Shown: positions 1 to 7,633 of the stretch, in pieces
Position numbering within the stretch: the first letter of the stretch is position 1
Layout: each line of letters opens with the position of its first letter
Assembly: GCF_900111675.1 (NCBI RefSeq)
Contig: NZ_FOHO01000014.1
Coordinates: 1 to 64,000 of the forward strand
Reading direction: 5' to 3'
Length of the DNA: 64,000 nt
Source of the DNA: Paracoccus homiensis
GTDB lineage: Bacteria > Pseudomonadota > Alphaproteobacteria > Rhodobacterales > Rhodobacteraceae
Notes under the pieces: generated by a model
Told to the model about the DNA's origin: nothing
Seen by the model: the letters and a program-made list of their open reading frames with translations, nothing else
Database searches by the model: none
Made by a program: the position numbers and the translations under genes

Positions 1-1
1 G

Positions 2-283
2 CCCCGCAAGAACGCGAAGCCCTGGAAGACGATCACCGCTGGAGCCGTGGCGCGAAACGAGGCCCTGCGCGCGGTGAAATACCTGGGCCGCGCGCTCTGG
101 CGACGATGGAGCGGATACCACCGCCGAAGCCGCGTCGAGACAAAGATGCATTGTGTGAAGTTGCTGGGGCAGCGGCTCATGGCGCGGGACTTCGACCGTC
201 AGGTCGCTGAACTCCAGGTCCGAATCGCCGTCCTGAACGGATACACCGCGCTCGGCATACCCGTCACGGAAGCTGTGGGATAA
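2..283 (+). pseudogene. IS5-family transposase, C-terminal fragment
   Basis: The frame is open from the window edge to TAA/TGA-type stop at 283 and encodes only the C-terminal part of a DDE transposase of the IS5 family. It aligns along its length with the C-terminus of the complete transposase at 4896-5828: both carry RRWSGYH/KRWSGYH followed by RSRVE and end with a similar R-I-A-V-L-N block. The two copies are clearly different in sequence, so they are different elements. The upstream part lies outside the window, so it cannot be told whether the full gene is intact. An inverted-repeat-like end follows at about 320-337. Confidence 0.85.
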
Positions 284-319
284 GTCCGTCCGGGGAAGGG
301 GGAACCTCGGCCATCACCC

Positions 320-337
320 GATTTGTGCAACAGAGTC
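320..337. repeat. Probable right terminal inverted repeat of the IS5-family element
   Basis: Read on the minus strand this segment is GACTCTGTTGCACAAATC. It shares the TGTTGCA core with the 18-bp ends of the IS at 4842-5895 and sits just after the transposase stop, where an IS5/IS903-group end is expected. The matching left end is outside the window. Confidence 0.55.
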
Positions 338-341
338 CAGC

Positions 342-488
342 GTGAGCCTCATGGATTTCAGCTATTATCAGGCAAAGCCCCAACTGCATGACGCATTCGG
401 GGCGGCATTTGACCAGTGTTATCGCGCACCAGAGGGCTCCGAATTGCGCCTGCGCCTCGAAGCCCTCTGGCGAGAAATGAGGTTGTAA
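342..488 (+). CDS. Small hypothetical ORF, possibly a gene remnant
   Basis: A short frame starts at GTG 342 (or ATG 351) and ends with TAA at 488, giving 45-48 residues, beginning MDFSYYQAKPQ and ending LWREMRL. It begins within about 5 bp of the probable IS end, so it may be the surviving 3' end of a gene cut by that IS. No clear ribosome binding site is visible. The composition (aromatic start, amphipathic R/L/E-rich end) looks protein-like, but no family is recognised. Confidence 0.35.
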   Translation: MSLMDFSYYQAKPQLHDAFGAAFDQCYRAPEGSELRLRLEALWREMRL

Positions 489-512
489 ACCCACAGAAAC
501 GGAGTCTTAGCC

Positions 513-2384
513 GTGAACAAGACCTCAGAGGATCGAGCCATGCAGCCTATTGGGGATTTGGCCCTTGACGATGACAAGGCCGTGAACGCCGTCAGCACCG
601 GGGAGCGGCTTTCGCGCAAGCGCCGGACCGTCCGACGGACGGCCTCGAGGGCAGCGCTTCTTGGTTTTGTGGCGGTCCTTTACCACCCTACGCCTTCCGT
701 TGCCGATCAGGTCGCATCCGTCATCGGGTGTTCGGTCGGCAGCACGCATCTCTACTGCAGCGATCCTACCATTCTCGTGTTGCGAGACGCTTTGGACGCT
801 GCCTGGCCTGAGGCGCAGCGTTCTCTCGGTACGGGCGCAATGGTCGATCAAGATACCGCCTATCGCGACACGGTCTTGTCCTGCGGCGGGGATCGGGTCT
901 GCCTGATCACTGCGGTGGCCGAGCAGGTTGGAACTCTGCGTGGCTGGGCATATCCGGAGCCTACCGATGCTCCTGTGCTGGCACCCCCCGAAACCGAGGC
1001 GCCACAAGCGGATACTCCAGCGCAGGCGGACGCTGCCGAGATCGCAGCGCTGCTGGGCTGCGACGGCAACGTCAAGCCCGCACGTTGCGCTGACCCTTCC
1101 ATCGACGCTTTGGCGACGGACCGCATAGCCTCTGCGCGGGAAATGATCCAGGCGGATCCGGGGATGGCCGCGGCAGACAAGGTTGACAGATCGATGTTGT
1201 CGCGGGCGCTCGAGCGATGTGCGGACGATCTGTCTTGTGTGCGCCAGGCGCTGACCATGTCGACGGAGTCGATCCGCGGCATGGCTGGATTGCCGCCGAA
1301 GATGGAAGGCCCCGGAGAGGGGGCATTGGATGAGGATGTTCGCTCGCTGGTTCGACGTGCAGAGGACGCGGCGCGGACCCGGAACACCTCCCAGATCGCT
1401 GCGGCGGAAGCCGAGGCCAAGGCCGTCGAAGAGCGGCTGACAGCCGAAGCCGCATCGCGGGAGCAGACACTTGTCTCGCAGGCGCAGAGAACGGCTGATG
1501 CGTATGCGTCCGAGTGGATGGCGGCCACCACCGCCCTGTCACCCTATCCGCAATCCCTGGAGACATTCGCGCGGATCTACCAAACACCCGAAGCATGGGT
1601 TGAATGGCGCGACAGCAGCTGCCGCCAGTATCCCGAGCCGCTTGCCTGCATGGCGCAGGCTACTTTTGACAGGGAACGGATGGCGGCGCTTGCCGCCGAG
1701 CAGTTGGAAATTGGCCAGCAGAGTGCGGCGCGGGCGGCAGAGATTGCGCGAGAACGTGCCCTCGAGGCCGCGCGACTTGAGGAGCAGAGGCTCGAGGCCG
1801 AGACTCGGCTCGCGGCGCAGCGACAGGAGGCGGCAGAGCGGCTGACCCGGGAGATGGCCCCCGCCGAGCTTGCCAAGATCTTTCCCGAGAACAGCCTGCT
1901 ACTGCATCTTGTCCACGGCGACTTCGACACGCTCGACGCCGAGCTGCGCGAGATGGTCGAACGCGAATATGCCGGCAAGATCTCGGCAACGATTGGGCTT
2001 TTGGCTCCGGGCAGGGCAGAAGAGATCAGAGCGGGGATCATCGGGAACCGACGAAACCTGTTTGCGGCCAGCTACGCGGTGACGCGTTTCAGAGAATTGG
2101 GCGCCTGCGGCGACCGTATTGTGAAGACCTTTCTGAGGTCCGTGTCAGGAACCGAAACGCGAACTTTGTCGGGCCGGGTCGTGGATCGTACCGAAGGTTT
2201 CGATGTCTATATCGACATCCCACGTCAGTTCGCCCGTTACATCCGACGCACCGGTGTGGATGACAGCGACCTCTTCATTGAGGAGGTCCGCGCGATGGGG
2301 TGCAACCACCCCTCGCGCCGCGTAGTCGAGGACAACCTCGTGGCGTTCGCCGAACGGCGCGACTTCATCCCATGGCGGCCCTGA
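513..2384 (+). CDS. Exported LprI-like (DUF1311-type) repeat protein with unknown C-terminal domain
   Basis: The 623-residue product starts at GTG 513, supported by a GGAG box 8 bases upstream. An Arg-rich segment and hydrophobic stretch (about residues 40-66, ending SVADQ) suggest a signal peptide or anchor, so export is inferred. Two tandem modules have the same cysteine layout: C73-x8-C82 with C124-x5-C130, and C183-x8-C192 with C236-x5-C242; YCSDP and RCADP mark the second cysteine in each. A third, partial module ends W-x5-C-x8-C near residues 370-385. This layout resembles the lysozyme-inhibitor LprI-like/DUF1311 fold, a divergent match. A charged Ala/Glu/Arg coiled coil (about 390-450) leads to a C-terminal domain with HGDF, YAV, LGACGD and AMGC motifs. 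The same domain occurs in the convergent gene ending at 2406. Function unknown. Confidence 0.8.
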   Translation: MNKTSEDRAMQPIGDLALDDDKAVNAVSTGERLSRKRRTVRRTASRAALLGFVAVLYHPTPSVADQVASVIGCSVGSTHLYCSDPTILVLRDALDAAWPEAQRSLGTGAMVDQDTAYRDTVLSCGGDRVCLITAVAEQVGTLRGWAYPEPTDAPVLAPPETEAPQADTPAQADAAEIAALLGCDGNVKPARCADPSIDALATDRIASAREMIQADPGMAAADKVDRSMLSRALERCADDLSCVRQALTMSTESIRGMAGLPPKMEGPGEGALDEDVRSLVRRAEDAARTRNTSQIAAAEAEAKAVEERLTAEAASREQTLVSQAQRTADAYASEWMAATTALSPYPQSLETFARIYQTPEAWVEWRDSSCRQYPEPLACMAQATFDRERMAALAAEQLEIGQQSAARAAEIARERALEAARLEEQRLEAETRLAAQRQEAAERLTREMAPAELAKIFPENSLLLHLVHGDFDTLDAELREMVEREYAGKISATIGLLAPGRAEEIRAGIIGNRRNLFAASYAVTRFRELGACGDRIVKTFLRSVSGTETRTLSGRVVDRTEGFDVYIDIPRQFARYIRRTGVDDSDLFIEEVRAMGCNHPSRRVVEDNLVAFAERRDFIPWRP

Positions 2385-2405
2385 GCCGGCCAGCCGGGGA
2401 GGACC

Positions 2406-4181
2406 TCACAGCCCCGAGCGGAAGACCGGGAGACGACCGTCGAAATACGCCCGCATGTTGCCCTCCATTGCGCGGCGCGTGTCGCTGTCGCAGCCCATCG
2501 CTTCGGCGATCCGCTCGAACCGGCCGATATCTGCGCGCAGCGTCCCCGGCGCAGCGATGAGGATATCAGCGAACCCGGCCAGCGCGGTGAATTCCGTCTC
2601 CGACGTTGACCCATATTCGCGACTTTCGAAGCTGCGGCCGCGGTACCAGTCGGTGACCGGGGTCGACGTGTGGATCATTGTCGTTACCGGATCGCCGCAA
2701 TCGCCAAGAACCGCGTATCGCGCCAACGCCCACTGCGCGGCGATGTCCGCGAAGGCGCGCTGGCTGTTTGCGCCACCACTCTGGCTGGCCACCTGTTTCC
2801 AATTGGTCATCGAGCCCCCATTTGCGCTGATGAAACGTGCCCGCCCAATCCAATCGATCCTGTTCCAGTCGCCATGGAGAAAGAGCGTGAGAATGCTTCC
2901 GGGCCAATCCGGCCCGGCCGCGTCGATCGCGCTGGCGTCCGCGACCAGCCCGACGAAAGCCAGTTGCCCCGGCGAAACCCGTGCCGGAAGGCCAGCGAGA
3001 TAGGCAGCCCGCATGTCATCGTACCGGGACAGAAGGTTCCGGCGCGGATTGCCCTGGTCCGACCACAGAAAATGATAGGGCGCGGACTACAGCGCGACCT
3101 CGGCCATGAGCTCCTGGGCCTCATCCGATGCGGCGCCTTCCGGCCACGACTGGTTCACCCAGCGCGGATCAGGCCGGTTTCGGGTCATCAGGTAGTAGAG
3201 CCGTGAAGTCAGAACGAAGATATCCTCGTCGGCGGGGGTGCCGAAGCGGGCGTTCCAGGCCTCGTGATGCGCACCCGGGCGGGCGGTCTCGCCGATCCCA
3301 CAGTCAAAGTTCTCGACCTGCCCGAGCGTCGCATAGGGATCCTCAATCAGACGGGCGAAGGCCGCATCGCAGTCGACGTCACCGAGGGTCAGCAGCACCA
3401 GTCGCAGATCATCGAGGTCCGGCACGAACGCGCCGCTGAAGATCGATCTCGTGATCTCGTCCTCTGCAATTCCGAGAGCCGCAGCGTATTTGACGAACTG
3501 AGCGACGACATCACCGCTCACATCCAGTCGGTCCGCGATCTGGCGCGCCGCGCCCGCGTGGACGACCGGCTCGGGGGATGGCGCTGGCGGAACGCGCTCG
3601 AGGAAGACGGACTTCTCGATCGGGTGGATCGGCATGCCCGGACCGGTGAGAAAGGCTGCGACAAGGTTGTATTCCTCATCGACCGTCCGGAACAGGCGAT
3701 GGATCTCCGGGCAGGCCGCCTCCATGCCGTCGAAGCCGTCCATCAGGCGCATCAGCCAGGCCAGCTGCATCACCCGGGGCTCCGGCCCGGCGTACCAGAT
3801 ATGACGGGTCCCCAACGGCTGCGGCGGCGGGTTCTGGGCGACGCTCGCAAGTAGCTCTCCGTAGTCGCCGGCAAGGATCACCGTCTCGACGAGGATGCAG
3901 GAATCCCCGAGGCGCTTGACATAGCTCGGGCGGTACCTTTTGCGCTCATCGCGTTTGCCCTGCGGGATCAGAGCGAAGAGCCTGCCGTATTCCGGATGCG
4001 CGGGCACCTCGGCGATGGCCGGAAGATCCGGGGCCGTGTACCATCCCGGGCGGCCCGAGGGATCCGGCAAGTCCGGCAGGGTCACGAGGTCGATCTCGGT
4101 CCAAGGGTCGGCCGTTGCCGGAGCGGCCGGCAAGGCCAGTGCGGCAGTTACAAAACCAACCAGAGCAATGAGTTTCTGCAC
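2406..4181 (-). pseudogene. Exported hypothetical protein gene interrupted by an in-frame amber stop
   Basis: Two consecutive minus-strand frames lie in the same frame and are separated only by a TAG at 3087-3089: an upstream part of 364 codons (4181-3090) and a downstream part of 226 codons before the final TGA at 2406. Start GTG 4181 is chosen because GGGAGA lies 7 bases upstream and the next 24 residues form a good signal peptide (VQKLIALVGFVTAALALPA, then APATA). No coding break other than the TAG is seen: translation continues SAPYHFLWSDQGN straight after it, and the ATG at 3014 has no convincing ribosome binding site. The downstream part carries the C-terminal domain of the convergent gene 513-2384 (HGDW, YAVLGDCGD, AMGC-x4-RR-x2-E-x-N). 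It is likely a nonsense mutation or sequencing error; readthrough is possible. Function unknown. Confidence 0.7.
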
Positions 4182-4525
4182 GAACCAATCTCCCAAATTG
4201 TTAGGGCATCCGAATTTCGTGGTATGTATTCGACGGGCCAATCGGTTCCGAAACTCGAATTTCGTGATCGATGTTCATTCCCTCGCATTAACCTTCTGAC
4301 TCAAATAAAGTGGTTGAGGCAGTCGCACCGGAGCCTAGCGGGATCGAGGGGGAAGCAGTGTTATGTGAGCGGCTGCATGCCCACTCCGGAGACCGTCCTG
4401 CGCGGGGGCGGTGGAAGATGGCCGACAGCACAGTCAATACCTCCTGCTCAGCCGCGTTAACTGGATGAGGAACGCTTGGCCCATCCCCGCCAGCGCCTGT
4501 AAGGTTGAGTGCCGTTCCTTGCCGC
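4182..4525. other. Intergenic region, AT-richer, probable promoter of the gene at 4181
   Basis: No convincing gene is present here. The first 90 bases upstream of GTG 4181 are relatively AT-rich and contain a pair of perfect direct repeats (4211-4221 and 4256-4266). The remainder has only overlapping short shadow frames. Confidence 0.5.
4211..4266. promoter_or_regulatory. Two 11-bp direct repeats upstream of the 4181 start
   Basis: CGAATTTCGTG occurs at 4211-4221 and again at 4256-4266, 45 bp apart start to start, that is about four helical turns. They lie 30-85 bases upstream of the minus-strand start at 4181. Such spacing fits a regulator binding one helix face, but that is inference. Confidence 0.35.
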
Positions 4526-4846
4526 TCATTCCAGTGCCTCAAGCCTTTCAATCAGGACATCCTCGCGCGAGGCCGCTGGCAGGTCCAGCAACTCGCCGTT
4601 CAGTGCGAAGGCCGGAACCCCGCGACGCCCTCCGTCTGCAAATAGCTTCTGGAGGAGCTCGGTATTGCGGCGAAAATCGGCGTCGGCCGCGACGATGTTG
4701 TCGGGGTGGAAACAGGCGGTATACGCTTCAACCCCCGGATAGATGTTCATCGCGCGGATGCCATGCTCAAATATCTGCCGCTGCTCGGCATTCTCGATAT
4801 AGGGCCAGTGCTTAAGGATATTTGCATCGGGAAACCAACTCGGCAT
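4526..4846 (-). pseudogene. Hypothetical protein, 5' end truncated by IS insertion
   Basis: About 106 residues are readable on the minus strand from the IS end to TGA at 4526. The only ATG at the IS junction (4846-4844) uses bases of the IS inverted repeat, so the native start has probably been lost. The C-terminus reads GVPAFALNGELLDL and then a charged helix. A Val-Pro before a beta strand and the NGE turn are reminiscent of thioredoxin-fold/DsbA-like C-termini, but no CxxC remains and the match is weak. Family not recognised. Confidence 0.45.
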
Positions 4847-5895
4847 TGTTGCAGAAGTCGACTTCAGCACATGATGGCCCTTTCCCCAGCTGAGGTCAGG
4901 CCACGCGTTCGATCTCGGCGGTGCCGAGGGCGTTGAAGCGGTTCATCAAGGCCACGCGGATGTGGATCTCGGCTGTCTGGCGGTCGGGGTCCCTCGAGGC
5001 GATCCGCTCGCCGAAGGATTTCAGGTTCCTCATCCGGGCCTCGACCCGGCTGCGGACATGATAGCCGGACCACCTTTTCCAGATCGTCCGGCCGAGGCGC
5101 CGGGTTGCCCTCAGGATGTCGTTGCGGGCCAAGGCGGCGGGGCAATCTTCCTTCCAGAGGCGGCCATTTCTGCGGATGGGAATGATCCCTGTGCCACCGC
5201 GCGCGAGGATCGCCGAATGGCAACGGCGAGTGTCGAAGGCGCCATCACCGGTAACGGTGCCGATGTCCTCGTCTTTCGGGATCTGGTCCAGAAGATCAGG
5301 GAGCACGGGGCTGTCGCCCGCGCAGCTAGAGGTGAATTCCACCGCCCGGATGTCGCCGGTCGCCGTGTCCATCGCCAGATGGACCTTGCGGTACTGGCGA
5401 CGGCGGTGGGTGCCATGCTTCCTCGCCAGCCACTCTCCGTCGCCCAGGAACTTGATCCCGGTGCTGTCCACCAGCAGGTCCAGAGGGCCCGGAGCCCGGC
5501 GCGACGAAAGCTGGACCGCGATTGTCTTCTGGCGGCGGCTGAGCGTGGAGAAGTCCGGTACCGGCCAGTCCAGACCAGCCATCTTGAGGATGCTGGCGAC
5601 CATTCCGGTCGTTTGCCGAAGCGGCAGGCCGAAGAGCACCTTGATCATCAGGCAGAACTGGATGGCGGCGTCGGAGAAGACCGGCGGACGTCCGGGCTTG
5701 CCTGCCTTCGGCGCAAGCCAGTCCACGTCCCGGTCTAGCCAGACAAGCAGCGATCCGCGCCGCTTCAGCGCGTCGTTATAGGATTTCCAGTTGGTCGTAC
5801 GGTACCGGGCAGGTTCGGGCTTGCTCATGGCAGGCTTTTAACCCACCGGATTCACGCCGTGAATCCCGGAAGCTGATGAGTTCTGCAACAACACC
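4842..5895 (-). mobile_element. Complete IS5-family (IS903-group-like) insertion sequence
   Basis: The element is 1,054 bp and bounded by 18-bp imperfect inverted repeats: GGCATTGTTGCAGAAGTC at 4842-4859 and, on the minus strand, GGTGTTGTTGCAGAACTC at 5895-5878 (15 of 18 match). It contains one intact transposase gene. Size and repeat length fit the IS903 group of IS5. That group normally makes a 9-bp target duplication, but the flanks (AACCAACTC at 4833-4841, CCGTAGACC at 5896-5904) do not match, which suggests an adjacent deletion or recombination after insertion. Confidence 0.88.
4896..5828 (-). CDS. IS5-family transposase
   Basis: The 310-residue product is a full-length DDE transposase. 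It opens with the IS903-group-like N-terminus NWKSYNDALKRRGSL. Candidate catalytic acids are the Asp in LLVDSTGIK, the Asp in VTGDGAFDTRRC and a C-terminal Glu in RSRVEARM, consistent with a DDE active site. No frameshift or stop interrupts it, so the element may still be active. The start ATG is 50-70 bases inside the right inverted repeat, as usual for these compact elements. Confidence 0.93.
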   Translation of the reverse strand: MSKPEPARYRTTNWKSYNDALKRRGSLLVWLDRDVDWLAPKAGKPGRPPVFSDAAIQFCLMIKVLFGLPLRQTTGMVASILKMAGLDWPVPDFSTLSRRQKTIAVQLSSRRAPGPLDLLVDSTGIKFLGDGEWLARKHGTHRRRQYRKVHLAMDTATGDIRAVEFTSSCAGDSPVLPDLLDQIPKDEDIGTVTGDGAFDTRRCHSAILARGGTGIIPIRRNGRLWKEDCPAALARNDILRATRRLGRTIWKRWSGYHVRSRVEARMRNLKSFGERIASRDPDRQTAEIHIRVALMNRFNALGTAEIERVA

Positions 5896-6458
5896 CCGTA
5901 GACCTCCTTGGAGCGCTGGCGGAGCTTTTCCTCCTCAGAAAGGCGATCGAAGTTGGCGCCGGCGAATGCGTCGACTATATCCGGGAACACATCTTCGCTC
6001 CAGACGGTGGCGCCGGCGTGACGGGGCCGGATGCCAGGATTCTCAATAATAATGGCGAAATTGTTTGCCTTGATGCCAAAACATTCCAGGCAGGCAGCAA
6101 TAGAAAATTTTTTGCGATAAATGACCGGAAGCATAGAGAGCTATTTGGAGAATGTAACTTCTATTTTTGCGTGCTGGTCAAGAGATTTGGAGAGGTGATG
6201 ATTGTTGCGAGACTGGTTCCCTATGATGACGTGTCCCATTGGGAGTGCAACAATTTAATGAGGGGTGGAAAGGGATCGCCATCGCGAAATCTTGGTATCG
6301 ATGAGTTTTCGAGGAATTATTGCAGCACTCCAGACGCTCTGTTCAGGGCAAATTCCGCGAAAGTGTTCGATGAAAAGAGCGTTCACAAGGTTTCCCGAGA
6401 CGTTGATGTTATGAAAAGCATTCGAGGGATGCTACCAAACCTTCCAATTGGTGAGTGA
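5896..6458 (+). pseudogene. PD-(D/E)XK-like nuclease, 5'-truncated remnant
   Basis: From the IS right end the plus-strand frame is open for 188 codons to TGA at 6458. It reads GALAELFLLRKAIEVGAGE, then IREHIF, then GPDARILNNNGEIVCLDAKTF. The acid of the AGE helix, the Pro-Asp of GPD and the D-x-K of LDAK have the order and spacing of a PD-(D/E)XK nuclease core. The rest (FYFCVLVKRFG, RLVPYDDVSHWE, GSPSRNL) is a coherent protein to the stop. The start is missing. Codons are AT-rich (AAT, ATT, TTT, AGA are frequent), unlike all neighbours, indicating recent transfer. A restriction or defence nuclease is the likeliest origin; the specific family is not recognised. Confidence 0.6.
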
Positions 6459-6487
6459 GACGCATTGCCGAACCGACACCCGGCTAT

Positions 6488-7633
6488 TCAATCTGCGGGC
6501 GGCCACAGGCGTGTGGTTGATTTTGGAGTCTTTTTTGTGCCGGAAAAAGAGAAGCTCAGTCGTCCTTCATTTCGCTGTTCCACAGCAATCTTGTTAAGAT
6601 GAGTTCTACGGACGGGCACCTGCTCCATCACCTCGCTGGCGAGTGGCCCGAATGCGATACCCGGTCTCTGCGACACCGTCCGCAGCAGGAGTTCCGTAGC
6701 CCGCCCGATGTGACCAGAGCATCCGACCCCGTCGCGATCGGTTTCGAACGCGATGATCTGGTCCTCTGGAAATAGCTGCGACTGTCCGCTTTCCACCGTC
6801 TCAATGGTATGGCGCGTGCGGACGGCTTCCTTTTCCACTTTTTCCTGAATTGTCCGGAAAACCTCGACGCCGACTCCGCTGTGGGTGCCTAGGATTAGCC
6901 TCATCTTGATCCTATCTTCACGCGGTTTCCGAATGGCCATATCAGTAAGATACGTGGCGGCCCGGGCCTCCCTCATCTTGGCCTTAAGGAGCTGCAGGAT
7001 CTTGGCTTCGTTGGAGGAGTCCTCCGGCATCGCTTCGAAAGCATCCTTCCAGACAGGATCCGCCAAGAAACGGCCGACAGAAGCCGAGACACCATCCCAG
7101 CCGGCATGCCTGTTCACCTCTTCGGCCATGAAGTTGAAAAGGAATTCGCCGTTCAGGCTCCGCAGAAAGTGAAAGACCTTGGCAGACTCGACATTCCATC
7201 CGGTAGGGTCGATGAATGTAAAGGTAAAGCCGCTTTGGCAGGCAGACCGAATATCGTCCAGGTTGTCTTCGAAAGCGTCCGAAAAAACCCGAATATCGAA
7301 TTCTGGTTTGTCAGCCGCGAATTCTTGTAGCTTTGCGACAGAAGCAGGATTGCGTTCGCAAAATCGAAAGCGAACTTTCAGCCCGCTGCGCCCCATGTCG
7401 AGCAATGACCGGCGCACGGTTTCCAATGTCTCGATGGCTTGGGAGAACGAGGCGTCCGAGTACATGTTCGTGTCTGAAACCCGCCAGGGACCCGCAAACG
7501 CATCAACGAAGTTGAAGATCGGTGATCTACCCTGGAAAAGCTTGTAGGCCGCAGACTCGAGATACTTGTTGAGAAACAGGTGCTTAATGAAGGATTGCTC
7601 GCGCCCTTGGTAATTCTCGATCCGCGGCGGCAT
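6488..7633 (-). CDS. tcmP: Three-Cys-motif partner protein TcmP
   Basis: The 381-residue product fits TcmP (TIGR04474), a family defined by its position beside Gp37/Gp68-type three-Cys proteins. The frame is open further upstream, but ATG 7633 is chosen because it overlaps the TGA of the upstream gene by one base (TGATG), and the family-like sequence starts MPPRIENYQGREQ. Motifs FVDAFAGPW (residues 42-50), RFCERNP (90-96) and FIDPTGW (140-146) look like the glycine-rich loop, acidic strand and motif IV of a Rossmann-type methyltransferase, which is inference. Its biochemical role is not established. It is probably co-transcribed with, and translationally coupled to, the gene at 7633-8400. Confidence 0.85.
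   Translation of the reverse strand: MPPRIENYQGREQSFIKHLFLNKYLESAAYKLFQGRSPIFNFVDAFAGPWRVSDTNMYSDASFSQAIETLETVRRSLLDMGRSGLKVRFRFCERNPASVAKLQEFAADKPEFDIRVFSDAFEDNLDDIRSACQSGFTFTFIDPTGWNVESAKVFHFLRSLNGEFLFNFMAEEVNRHAGWDGVSASVGRFLADPVWKDAFEAMPEDSSNEAKILQLLKAKMREARAATYLTDMAIRKPREDRIKMRLILGTHSGVGVEVFRTIQEKVEKEAVRTRHTIETVESGQSQLFPEDQIIAFETDRDGVGCSGHIGRATELLLRTVSQRPGIAFGPLASEVMEQVPVRRTHLNKIAVEQRNEGRLSFSFSGTKKTPKSTTRLWPPAD

Noticed and set aside
3012..3014. Internal ATG as the start of a separate 202-residue gene
   Set aside because: No ribosome binding site, and the reading frame is protein-like upstream of it back to the TAG.
5838..6134. Minus-strand frame of 98 codons spanning the IS right end
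   Set aside because: It crosses from flanking DNA into the IS, and the plus-strand frame over the same flank is longer and carries the nuclease signature.
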